Origin: Limnohabitans sp. Rim47
GTDB taxonomy: Bacteria > Pseudomonadota > Gammaproteobacteria > Burkholderiales > Burkholderiaceae_C
Assembly (NCBI RefSeq): GCF_001517545.1
Contig: NZ_FBYA01000002.1
Coordinates: 454,559-518,558, forward strand
DNA length: 64,000 bases
Direction: 5' to 3'
The position numbers and the translations under genes were made by a program. The number at the start of each line of letters is the position of its first letter. Positions within the stretch are counted from its first letter, which is position 1. Shown in pieces: positions 33,901 through 40,805 of this stretch. The notes beneath the pieces are model-generated. The model was given only the letters and a program-made list of their open reading frames with translations, searched no databases and had not been told where the DNA came from.

Positions 33901-34015
33901 CGTTGTTTGCTGACTGCAACGCACAGCGAGCAGGCGTAAAAAAACCCCCCGTGTTGCCACGGTGGGTTTTTAGTCTTTTAAACCTCAGCTGGCTTGCGCC
34001 AGCGGGGGATTAGAA
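33901..34015 (-). repeat. Inner inverted repeat, right copy (115 bp)
   Basis: Reverse-oriented partner of 33447-33561, including the stop codon and terminator of the right porin. Differences are concentrated around the terminator T-run. Confidence 0.85.
33937..33974 (-). terminator. Rho-independent terminator of right porin gene
   Basis: On the minus strand, ACCCACCGTG GCAA CACGGGGGGT followed by T residues. It is the same hairpin as the left terminator with one stem mismatch. Confidence 0.75.
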
Positions 34016-35074
34016 AGAGTGAGCCAACTGAACGCGTGTGTTGGTAGCAGTACCAGCAACACCAACAGTTTTGGTGGACTGAGTTTGCAACGCCACGTAA
34101 GTGCGCTTGCTCAGGTTGTACTGGGCAGACAAGTCGTAACCTGTGTTGTTGCCATCGACGCCGTCAGTCTTGCTGGTAGCGTACACAGCGCCAACGTTGA
34201 AGGCGCCAAATGGAGCAGACACGCTAACAGCGGTTTCATTTTTCTTGATACCAGCAGCGTTCTTGGCAGTCTGGTAACCAGCGCCCACAATGGCAACGCC
34301 CAGGTTGTAGTTAGCGCTCATGCGAGTACGGCTATCAGGAACGCCACCTGCAGTAATAGCAGCTTGCACCGCAGCAGTTGCTGCGGCAGACGTTCCTGTA
34401 GGTGCGTACATTGCAATGCCGTTAGCAACTGAGTAAGCGTTTGCACTGTAGTTGGTCAAGTCCAAAGCCAATGACAGTGGGCCATTTGCATAGTTGAAGC
34501 CAACCAATGTTGCATTAGCTTGCTTAGAAGCAGCTTCAGCACCGCCACCGCCAACAGCATCGATCATCATGGCAACAGCGGAGAAACCGCTCATAGTTGG
34601 AGTGCGGTAAGACAACAAATCAACGTTGGAAGCAGCGGCCAATTGAGCGCCGTTATCCAAGCCGATGTAAGTTGGGCCGCCAGCAGTGACCAAACCCAAG
34701 ATGCCGTTGCCGGCTTCAATGGCACCAATAGTCACAGTACCGAAATCGCCAGTCACGTACATGCTCGAGTCACGTGGGCGTGCGCCATTGCCGTCAGTCA
34801 AAGCACCACCAGCCAAAGTGTCGTTGGCAGCGTCACGGCCGCGCAAGCGCAGAGCCATGTTAGCGCCGGCCTTCAAGCCACCGCCCAAGTCTTCCACAGC
34901 AGCGATGTTCCAGTCACCGTCGGTAACGCCGATACCAGTTGTTTTAGCGCCAGCAGCAGTTTTGGCTTCGCCGTAAGCAAAACGCAGCTTACCGGTCAAA
35001 GACACCGAAGATTGAGCGAAAGCGGTGCCCGAAACGGCTGCCAATGTAGCCAGAGCAATCAGAGTTTTTTTCAT
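34010..35074 (-). CDS. Gram-negative trimeric porin (expressed copy)
   Basis: Outer-membrane general diffusion porin of the betaproteobacterial type, 354 aa. Start at the ATG giving MKKTLIALATLAAVSGTAFA, a full signal peptide, preceded by TTGGAGA about 10 bases upstream; the frame open to 35284 is upstream leader. The mature protein begins QSSVSLTGKLRFAYGEAKTAAG, contains VEDLGGGLKAGANMALRLRGRD and the late strand block RTRMSANYNLGVAIVGAGYQ, and ends TRVQLAHSF with the C-terminal Phe. It faces the headless porin frame and shares a perfect 74-bp 5' segment with it. Likely one of the main surface proteins. Confidence 0.93.
   Translation of the reverse strand: MKKTLIALATLAAVSGTAFAQSSVSLTGKLRFAYGEAKTAAGAKTTGIGVTDGDWNIAAVEDLGGGLKAGANMALRLRGRDAANDTLAGGALTDGNGARPRDSSMYVTGDFGTVTIGAIEAGNGILGLVTAGGPTYIGLDNGAQLAAASNVDLLSYRTPTMSGFSAVAMMIDAVGGGGAEAASKQANATLVGFNYANGPLSLALDLTNYSANAYSVANGIAMYAPTGTSAAATAAVQAAITAGGVPDSRTRMSANYNLGVAIVGAGYQTAKNAAGIKKNETAVSVSAPFGAFNVGAVYATSKTDGVDGNNTGYDLSAQYNLSKRTYVALQTQSTKTVGVAGTATNTRVQLAHSF
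34988..35061 (-). repeat. Outer inverted repeat, right copy (74 bp, perfect)
   Basis: Partner of 32416-32489, located inside the signal-peptide region of the expressed porin, 13 bases after its ATG. A crossover between the two would join the expressed start codon and leader to the other porin body in frame. Confidence 0.9.
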
Positions 35075-35427
35075 TGAGAGTTTCTCCAAAGTTTTAAAAA
35101 GAGCCTTGAATCCGCCAGGTGAAAACCACCTGTCTGAACGCTTAGCCAACCTCCAAATTCGGAAGGTTGTGTGTATTCGACCAGAGCTGCGCGTCTTTTC
35201 CAAGAATTTCAAAGAATAAAGGGCTTTTTCGTTGCATCCCTGCAACAAACCAAGAGTGACGGCCTTTATTTGAATCACTTTCACTCTATTTTTATCAATG
35301 AATTCAATAACTTCCAGCGACTGTCAAAAGTATCGGTTGAGAAATAACAGCCTTTGCATGAAGCCGCAAAGTAGCCAACACAATCCCACAGCGCACGGTT
35401 TGGGCGCTATTTGCTAAGCTAGCCCCT
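35075..35427. promoter_or_regulatory. Porin leader and divergent porin / coq7 promoter region
   Basis: About 350 bases between the divergent porin and coq7 starts. The porin side has a long leader with a hairpin CAGGTG / CACCTG (35116-35132) and the ribosome site GGAG near 35084. AT-rich sequence at 35280-35310 and 35320-35350 could hold the promoters. No gene was seen. It is the only obvious expression source for the porin pair. Confidence 0.5.
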
Positions 35428-36054
35428 ATGAACACCCACGCTTTGATACTGGCCGCTGACAGCGCTTTGCGCACTCTGTGGGCCGAACCTCGCGCCAGCC
35501 GCCCTACCCCAATGGCCGCCACCTCCGAGCTGGAGCTGACCGATGCCGAGCGCCGCGAGTCTGCCGCGCTGATGCGCGTGAACCATGTCGGCGAGGTATG
35601 CGCTCAGGCGCTTTACACCGGACAAACGCTAGCCTGTCAAAACCTAGACTTGCGGGCCCAGTTGGTCGAAGCGAGCCGCGAAGAAACCGATCACCTGGCA
35701 TGGACGCAGCAGCGACTGACTGAGTTGAAGGGCCGCCCCTCGCTGCTCAACCCGCTTTGGTATGCCGGTGCCTTTGCCATTGGGTACGCCGCAGGCAAGC
35801 TGGGCGGCGACAAGGTGAGTCTGGGCTTTGTGGTCGAGACCGAGCGGCAGGTCGAAGCTCACCTGCAAAGTCACATGGATTTGCTGCCTGCTGCCGACAG
35901 CGCATCGCGTGCCATCGTGGTGCAAATGAAGGCCGACGAAATCGCCCACGCCCAAATGGCCATGAAGGCTGGGGCGGCTGAACTGCCCGGCCCGGTCAAA
36001 TCAGTGATGGCGCTGGCGGCCAAAGTGATGACCACGGTGGCGCATCGGGTTTGA
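35428..36054 (+). CDS. coq7: 2-polyprenyl-3-methyl-6-methoxy-1,4-benzoquinone monooxygenase
   Basis: Di-iron hydroxylase of ubiquinone biosynthesis, membrane-associated, converting demethoxyubiquinol to the hydroxylated intermediate. The ferritin-like iron ligands are visible: E in ELTDAERRESAALMRVNHVGEVCAQALY (first E and ExxH-like NHVGE), EASREETDHLAW (EExxH) and VVETERQVEAHL, then KADEIAHAQMA (ExxH). 208 aa, the usual length of the bacterial Coq7. It stands alone, divergent from the porin. Confidence 0.93.
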   Translation: MNTHALILAADSALRTLWAEPRASRPTPMAATSELELTDAERRESAALMRVNHVGEVCAQALYTGQTLACQNLDLRAQLVEASREETDHLAWTQQRLTELKGRPSLLNPLWYAGAFAIGYAAGKLGGDKVSLGFVVETERQVEAHLQSHMDLLPAADSASRAIVVQMKADEIAHAQMAMKAGAAELPGPVKSVMALAAKVMTTVAHRV

Positions 36055-36142
36055 CGGCCAAACTCTGGCGAACATCTTGAGTTGCGTCACGGTCACTCCA
36101 GCATCGCTGCTGGCCGGGAACGACCGTTTGCATTGTTACCCG

Positions 36143-36646
36143 TCAGGCCAGTAGATTTTGGGTGCGCAGTTTGAATCTTTCCACGGTCTGCGCCAGCATG
36201 CCCACATGGGCATGTGCTGCGTAAAGGGCCATGTGCAGGGTTTCGGCACGATCGATATATTCGTGCACCATCACATTGCGCAACTTACGCACGGCCAACC
36301 AATCATCGGCACCATCGATCAGCCCGAGCCTTTCAGCTCGGTCCAGATTCTCCAGCACTGCGCCAACGCCTTCCTCCATGGTTCTGAGCCATGCAGGCAG
36401 CAGCTTATCCCCCAGTAAATCTTGTAGCCGGCCGAAACGAGCCACAAAAGCGTCAACCCGCTCAGAAAAATCGATGTCTTCCAAGTGGCTCACCAAGCCT
36501 TCAGGACTGAAGGGTCTGCCAAATAGCCGCTGATCAGTTTGCTGCAAGTGGAGCAATTCAGCCTGTGCTGTTTTGAGCAGGCCAGACAAGCGTTGACGCT
36601 CGCCTGGGGAGAGTTTGTCTTTCAAGCTTTGTGAATTGGGGGTCAT
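36143..36646 (-). CDS. HEPN-domain protein, HepT-like toxin
   Basis: All-alpha HEPN protein paired with a minimal nucleotidyltransferase. Residues 123-130 read RNVMVHEY, i.e. the RX4HXY RNase and target-tyrosine motif of HepT (Arg123, His128, Tyr130). In the known MntA-HepT system the tyrosine is AMPylated by the partner, silencing the RNase. At 167 aa it is longer than typical HepT, with an extra ~30-residue N-terminus (SLKDKLSPGERQRLSGLL...). It overlaps the partner gene by 4 bases (ATGA). Toxin activity is inferred from the motif; a non-toxic HI0074-type role is the alternative. Confidence 0.8.
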   Translation of the reverse strand: MTPNSQSLKDKLSPGERQRLSGLLKTAQAELLHLQQTDQRLFGRPFSPEGLVSHLEDIDFSERVDAFVARFGRLQDLLGDKLLPAWLRTMEEGVGAVLENLDRAERLGLIDGADDWLAVRKLRNVMVHEYIDRAETLHMALYAAHAHVGMLAQTVERFKLRTQNLLA

Positions 36647-36945
36647 GTCAGCAAAACGCCTTCTGAAAGTGCCACCGTATCAACGGACAAAATATTCTGC
36701 GTTGCGTCCAATAAGCGGACATCCACTTTGCGTCCATCAAGCTGCCTCTGCAGTTGCGCAGCCAGCAATGAGGCTTCCCATAATGGGTTGTTGACTTTAC
36801 CTTGAACTTGTATGTGCAAGTCGATGTCCCCCCCCTTTGCCGAGTCATCCAATCGAGAGCCAAACAAACGCACCACAGCCAAGTCGCCCCAGCGAAGCGC
36901 GACAGCCTGTTGAATGATGGCTCGTGATTGGGGGGAAAGTCTCAT
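36643..36945 (-). CDS. Minimal nucleotidyltransferase, MntA-like antitoxin
   Basis: MNT-fold protein of 100 aa. The active-site motif LFGSRLDDSAKGGDIDLHI provides Gly29-Ser30 and the metal-binding Asp40 and Asp42. A third carboxylate is likely in KVDVRLLDA. The ATG at 36945 is preferred over an upstream in-frame start at 36987 because the family begins close to the first helix (LSPQSRAIIQQAV). It is translationally coupled to the HEPN gene downstream, so nucleotidyl transfer to the HEPN tyrosine is the expected antitoxin mechanism. Confidence 0.82.
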   Translation of the reverse strand: MRLSPQSRAIIQQAVALRWGDLAVVRLFGSRLDDSAKGGDIDLHIQVQGKVNNPLWEASLLAAQLQRQLDGRKVDVRLLDATQNILSVDTVALSEGVLLT

Positions 36946-36964
36946 ACTTTTGAGGATACTGGAT

Positions 36965-37417
36965 TCAAGCCGCTTCCACCACCTCAAAGCTGGTGGTGAT
37001 CTCTGCGGTTTTACCCAGCATGATGCTGGCCGAGCAGTATTTGTCGTGGCTCATGGCAATGGCCCGCTCAATCGCGCTGGCGGGCACGCCCTTGGCGGTG
37101 ACGGTGAAGTGCATATTGATGCGGGTGAAGACTTTGGGGTCCACCTCGGCACGTTCGCTGCTGATTTTGACGCTGCAGCCGCGCACGTCATGGCGACCTC
37201 GCTTCAAGATGAGCACCACATCGTAAGCGGTACAACCGCCAGTACCTGCCAACAGCATTTCCATGGGGCGAGGTGCCAGGTTTTGTCCGCCGTTTTCAGG
37301 CTTGGCCGCATCGGGTGCGCCATCCATGGCCACCACGTGGCCCGAGCCGGTTTCAGCCAAAAAGCCCATGCCTGAGCGGGTGCCGGCAGCGCCGGTCCAG
37401 GTGACTGTGCATTCCAT
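36965..37417 (-). CDS. OsmC/Ohr-family peroxide-response protein
   Basis: Predicted thiol-dependent peroxidase of the OsmC family. The ribosome site CAAGGA (37425-37430) sits 7 bases before the ATG at 37417, so I use MECTVTWTGAAG, ~150 aa. One conserved cysteine lies in LLAGTGGCTAYDVVLIL and the second in HDKYCSASIML, the usual OsmC pair. The HVVAMDGAPD and GGQNLAPRPMEML blocks are typical of the YhfA-like branch. It ends only 19 bases before the MNT start, so it may be co-transcribed with the MNT-HEPN pair. Confidence 0.88.
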   Translation of the reverse strand: MECTVTWTGAAGTRSGMGFLAETGSGHVVAMDGAPDAAKPENGGQNLAPRPMEMLLAGTGGCTAYDVVLILKRGRHDVRGCSVKISSERAEVDPKVFTRINMHFTVTAKGVPASAIERAIAMSHDKYCSASIMLGKTAEITTSFEVVEAA

Positions 37418-37563
37418 GTTCATTTCCTTGGTGAGTGGCATGACCTGTGAACCAGGTGATTTGTGAGCCTATGGTACCCAAGCGCAGTTGCTGAAATGGC
37501 CTGACTACGCGATTACCTAAGGGAAAATTTGCTGTACCGAGCGCGTAAATTTATCTTACCCAA

Positions 37564-37673
37564 CTCACAACATTGTCCGGCCCGCCTCATAACTTTGTCC
37601 TGCCCGCCTCATAACTTTGTCCTGCCCGACTCATAACTTTGTCATACCCGGCTCATAACTTTGTCATACCCGG
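37564..37673. repeat. 22-bp tandem repeat, five units
   Basis: Four clear 22-bp units (37586, 37608, 37630, 37652), each starting CTCATAACTTTGTC and ending CCCGC, CCCGA or CCCGG, plus a degenerate unit at 37564. The last two units change CTGCCCG to ATACCCGG and run directly into the palindrome ATACCCGG-CTTGA-CCGGGTAT at 37666-37686. Confidence 0.8.
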
Positions 37674-37701
37674 CTTGACCGGGTATCCATAACCGCCAAA
37701 G

Positions 37702-37820
37702 GCATAGACCCCCTTCGAGCCGGGGGTGACGGGTAGGGCTGCATAGACCCCCGGTCGAGCCGGGGGTGACGGGTGGGGCTGCATAGACCCCCGGTCGAGC
37801 CGGGGGTGAAGAGTGGGGCT
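37702..37820. repeat. 40-bp tandem repeat with GACCCCC/GGGGGTG hairpins, three units
   Basis: Units at 37702-37740 (39 bp), 37741-37780 and 37781-37820. Each contains CATAGACCCCCGG...CCGGGGGTGA, which folds into a GC-rich hairpin. A decayed fourth unit follows (GCATGACCCCCGAT). The same core occurs at 59678-59706, so it is a dispersed element. Confidence 0.8.
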
Positions 37821-37945
37821 GCATGACCCCCGATCAAATCGGTGCTGACTGATGCCACCAATCGCACTCAAACATTTGACGATTTTTTACATTTTGTGAG
37901 CCTGCGTATGCTGCATCGCAACAAAAACACCCGTACAATTACGAA

Positions 37946-38036
37946 CAAGCGTGCTTTTTTGTACGCGCCAGTTGTCTCCTCCACCCTCTGAAAAGGTGGA
38001 TTTGCCCCGATCCGCAAGGTTCGGGGCATTTTTTTG
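37946..38036 (+). ncRNA. Candidate small RNA (or receptor leader) with anti-Shine-Dalgarno segment
   Basis: Three successive stem-loops: GCGTGC TTTTTT GTACGC (37949-37966), TCCACC / GGTGGA (37980-38000), and a strong terminator TGCCCCGA / TCGGGGCA with a T7 tail (38003-38035). A -10 TACAAT lies at 37934. The segment GTTGTCTCCTCCACC between the first two stems is pyrimidine-rich and could pair with ribosome-binding sites. No protein frame fits. It ends before the receptor gene, so it could instead be an attenuated leader of that gene. Confidence 0.5.
38003..38035 (+). terminator. Rho-independent terminator of the candidate small RNA
   Basis: Eight-bp stem TGCCCCGA / TCGGGGCA, ten-base loop, followed by seven T. 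One of the clearest intrinsic terminators in the window; no protein gene precedes it on this strand. Confidence 0.9.
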
Positions 38037-38138
38037 TCTTAAAAATCAATTTTTGAATACTTTAATAGCATTGATGGTTTAATTTCACATCTCTTGGCTT
38101 TGTTTGTCATACCTCAAAAATGACAGAAAGGGCGGATC

Positions 38139-40733
38139 ATGCGTTTCCATTCTGCTGTGCTCCCAAACGTTATCCCCCACTTAAAACTGGGATGCCGTTC
38201 GTTACTGGCATGTTGTGCCGCCTGGGGTCTTGGGTTGCTGCCGCTAACGACTTGGGCTGAATACCAAGTCAACATCGTGGACAAAGCACCTGAATACCGC
38301 CAATTCGAGCGGGTAGAGATCACAGGCTCCAGCGTGGTCCATCCACGTGACCGCGAAGCATTGCCGGTGCGCGTCATTGACCGTAAAGAAATCGAACGTA
38401 TGGGCGTTCAGTCGGTGCCCGAGCTGATTCAAAGCCTTTCATCGATGCATTCATACACCGAATCAGGCGGCACCAACATCAAGGGCGAGGGAGGCTACCG
38501 GTCGGCAGCCATTCATGGCTATGAAGCGGGCACATTGGTCTTGATCAACGGGCGCAGATCACCTTCTTTTGCCAAACAACGCCCTCAGGTGGACCGCACG
38601 GCTGTTGATTTGTCGATGGTTCCCCTGCGCGCCATTGACAGGGTCGAGATTTTGACCGACGGTGCCTCGTCCCTCTATGGCAGCGATGCGATTGCCGGAG
38701 TCGTGAACTTGATCACGCTGCAGCAAGCCCCCGGACTCAGCATGACTGCAGAAAAACTGACCACCCAAGGCGCTGGCGATGGCAACAGCGCTGGCATCAG
38801 TTGGGGCAAAGGCAAACTGGATCTGGATGGGTATGCTTTGTCCATGCATCTGGAAACGCAACAGCGTGACGCGGTGCGCATGCGTGACCGCGCTTACACA
38901 GACCTTCGCACACAGCTTTATGGGCACGACGCACAAGGCAACCCTGTGTATTTCGTGCCGCAAAACATGTTTCCACACAACGCGCCAGCGCAACTGCTGA
39001 GCAACAGCACCCATCCGTCGTTGTGCCCTGCCGGCTTTGATTACACCGTGACCCGCAGAGACACGAGTTGGCCTACGCCTTACCAGTGCCAGACCAGCCA
39101 GTTGCGAGACACTTACCTGTACCCGGCTTATGACAACACCACTTTGTGGATGGCGTTTGAAAAGCGCATCGATGCCACGCTGTCTGTTTTTTCCGAGATC
39201 GGTTATCAACAGCAGTTCAGTGACTATCGCCGCATCGTCAACGGACGCGCCATCCAAGGCAACACCCTTTACGATGCGGAAGATTTCAACCCGGGTTTTG
39301 CCAAAGAAAAACAATACAACCACAGGGCTGTGATCGGTGTTCGTGGTGAATGGAACAACTGGTATTTCACAGCGAGCCACACCCGCGCAGAAAACCACTT
39401 TGAAACGGTCAACCGGGGCGGTTTCACCCAAGGTTCAGACTGGGGAACCATCCTGACCACCGCAGAGCGCCAGCAAGACCCCGCCAGTTACTCTGATGCA
39501 ACCTGGGCCAAAATAAAAGCTCGCTTTGCAAAGCCCACAAGCTCACAGGAATACCGCACGCGCTTGCAAGACACGCAGTTGCAAGCTTCGCGAACAGTGG
39601 GCGAAACCGCGTGGGGAGACATCAAACTTGGGACGGTGCTGTTCAATACCCAATCGCAACTGATCAATGAACTGGCGGTGAACCGTAAGGACTATCCTTT
39701 CAAGCGGGACAACAGTGGTGCGGCCCTGGAGCTGCAGCTGCCTTTGTGGGACCGACTTGAGTTCGTCTCAAGTTTGCGAGCCGAACAGTTCAGTGACTTT
39801 GGCAACGTCCTGACAGGTAAGCTGGGTGCCAAACTGGAAGTGGCCGACAACACCCATGTGCGCATCAGCACTGGCACCGGCTTCCGGGCCCCCACCCTTG
39901 CCCAAACCAGCGCCAGCAATTACAGCCGTTTCGCTTTGACCAGCAGCACCGATTACTACTCGGTCGGCAACCCAGATCTGAAACCTGAAAATTCAAGGCA
40001 ATGGAGCTTGGGCATGCTGTATCAACCAACACCACAGTGGAGCTTGGGGTTGGACTATTGGGCACTGGATGTGCGCGATGTCTTTGGCACTTGGACCGAC
40101 GATCAGATCTGGAACGACCCGACGCTAAAAGCGCTTTACTACACCAGCAATTACAACAGCGCAGGAAAAAACCGATACCTTTTCAAGCCGTTTAACCAGG
40201 GCATTATGAGCAAATCAGGTGTTGACTACCAAATGCGCTACCGCTGGCCTGTGAGCATGGGCCGGCTTTGGATCGGACTGGAAGGCACTTACAACATGAA
40301 GTCAAAGCGCAGCACTTACCCCGGCCAGACACCCATCTCCAATCTGGGCAATTACGATACTGCGACAGGCACGGTGGTGGCACGCAACATGCTGCGTCTG
40401 ACGACGTCACTCGAATCCCGGGATTTCAGTGTCACGGCGCATGTCAACTACCACTCTGGCAACGATGAGCTCATGCCGGCCTTGATCGACTCACAAGGCA
40501 ACTTTGTAGGCGACCAATTCACGCACCGCGTACCGGATCATTGGACCCTGGATGTCTCCGGGGTGTACCGGTGGACACCTGCCATCAGCATACGAGTGCA
40601 TATTGCCAACCTAACCAACCGCACACCGCCCATTCGTTACAACAGCCCCTACCTTAGCTCGACGTTGTCTGACACGCGCTATGACAACTATTACGGCCGC
40701 ACCCTGCGTATTGCCATGGACATCAAGTTCTAA
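38139..40733 (+). CDS. TonB-dependent outer-membrane receptor
   Basis: Energy-coupled outer-membrane importer, 864 aa. The signal region (CRSLLACCAAWGLGLLPLTTWA) ends near residue 41. A probable TonB-box/plug start FERVEITGSSVVHPRDREALPVRVIDRKEIER and plug motifs VPELIQSLSSM, ALVLINGRRS-like (GTLVLINGRRSPSF) and LTDGASSLYGSDAIAGVVNLIT follow, then the barrel with GTGFRAPTLAQTS and NPDLKPENSRQWSLGM. It ends GRTLRIAMDIKF with the terminal Phe. The ligand is unknown: neighbours give no siderophore or vitamin clue. The plug resembles the CirA/OMR-type receptors that carry peptides or carbohydrates. Confidence 0.92.
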   Translation: MRFHSAVLPNVIPHLKLGCRSLLACCAAWGLGLLPLTTWAEYQVNIVDKAPEYRQFERVEITGSSVVHPRDREALPVRVIDRKEIERMGVQSVPELIQSLSSMHSYTESGGTNIKGEGGYRSAAIHGYEAGTLVLINGRRSPSFAKQRPQVDRTAVDLSMVPLRAIDRVEILTDGASSLYGSDAIAGVVNLITLQQAPGLSMTAEKLTTQGAGDGNSAGISWGKGKLDLDGYALSMHLETQQRDAVRMRDRAYTDLRTQLYGHDAQGNPVYFVPQNMFPHNAPAQLLSNSTHPSLCPAGFDYTVTRRDTSWPTPYQCQTSQLRDTYLYPAYDNTTLWMAFEKRIDATLSVFSEIGYQQQFSDYRRIVNGRAIQGNTLYDAEDFNPGFAKEKQYNHRAVIGVRGEWNNWYFTASHTRAENHFETVNRGGFTQGSDWGTILTTAERQQDPASYSDATWAKIKARFAKPTSSQEYRTRLQDTQLQASRTVGETAWGDIKLGTVLFNTQSQLINELAVNRKDYPFKRDNSGAALELQLPLWDRLEFVSSLRAEQFSDFGNVLTGKLGAKLEVADNTHVRISTGTGFRAPTLAQTSASNYSRFALTSSTDYYSVGNPDLKPENSRQWSLGMLYQPTPQWSLGLDYWALDVRDVFGTWTDDQIWNDPTLKALYYTSNYNSAGKNRYLFKPFNQGIMSKSGVDYQMRYRWPVSMGRLWIGLEGTYNMKSKRSTYPGQTPISNLGNYDTATGTVVARNMLRLTTSLESRDFSVTAHVNYHSGNDELMPALIDSQGNFVGDQFTHRVPDHWTLDVSGVYRWTPAISIRVHIANLTNRTPPIRYNSPYLSSTLSDTRYDNYYGRTLRIAMDIKF

Positions 40734-40805
40734 AAAGATGGCCAGGCCCGCACGCTATGATCAAACCATCGCCCACCTCTTGCGCGGGCCTGTGACATAG
40801 CCGAC

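Larger units (their letters stand above)
37442..38138. other. Gene-free interval with repeats, candidate small RNA and receptor promoter
   Basis: About 700 bases with no credible protein gene. Contents in order: the OsmC upstream region, the 22-bp array, the palindrome at 37666, the 40-bp array, a possible promoter with TACAAT at 37934, the candidate small RNA, and an AT-rich stretch before the TonB receptor. The last stretch includes TTGAAT near 38053 and AAAGGG before the receptor ATG. Short open frames inside the arrays are products of the repeats and are not called. Confidence 0.7.

Noticed and set aside
37564..37820. CRISPR-like tandem repeats
   Set aside because: Units are contiguous with no unique spacers, contain strong palindromes and have no cas genes nearby; they are simple tandem/REP-like arrays.
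37642..37871. Proline-rich open frames in three reading frames (HPRLDRG, PARPGVY type)
   Set aside because: They arise from translation of the 40-bp repeats and have no initiation signals.
40744..40796. Inverted repeat CAGGCCCGC / GCGGGCCTG between the receptor and ilvA as a terminator
   Set aside because: The loop is about 35 bases with no T-run; it may be chance in GC-rich sequence or a weak element.
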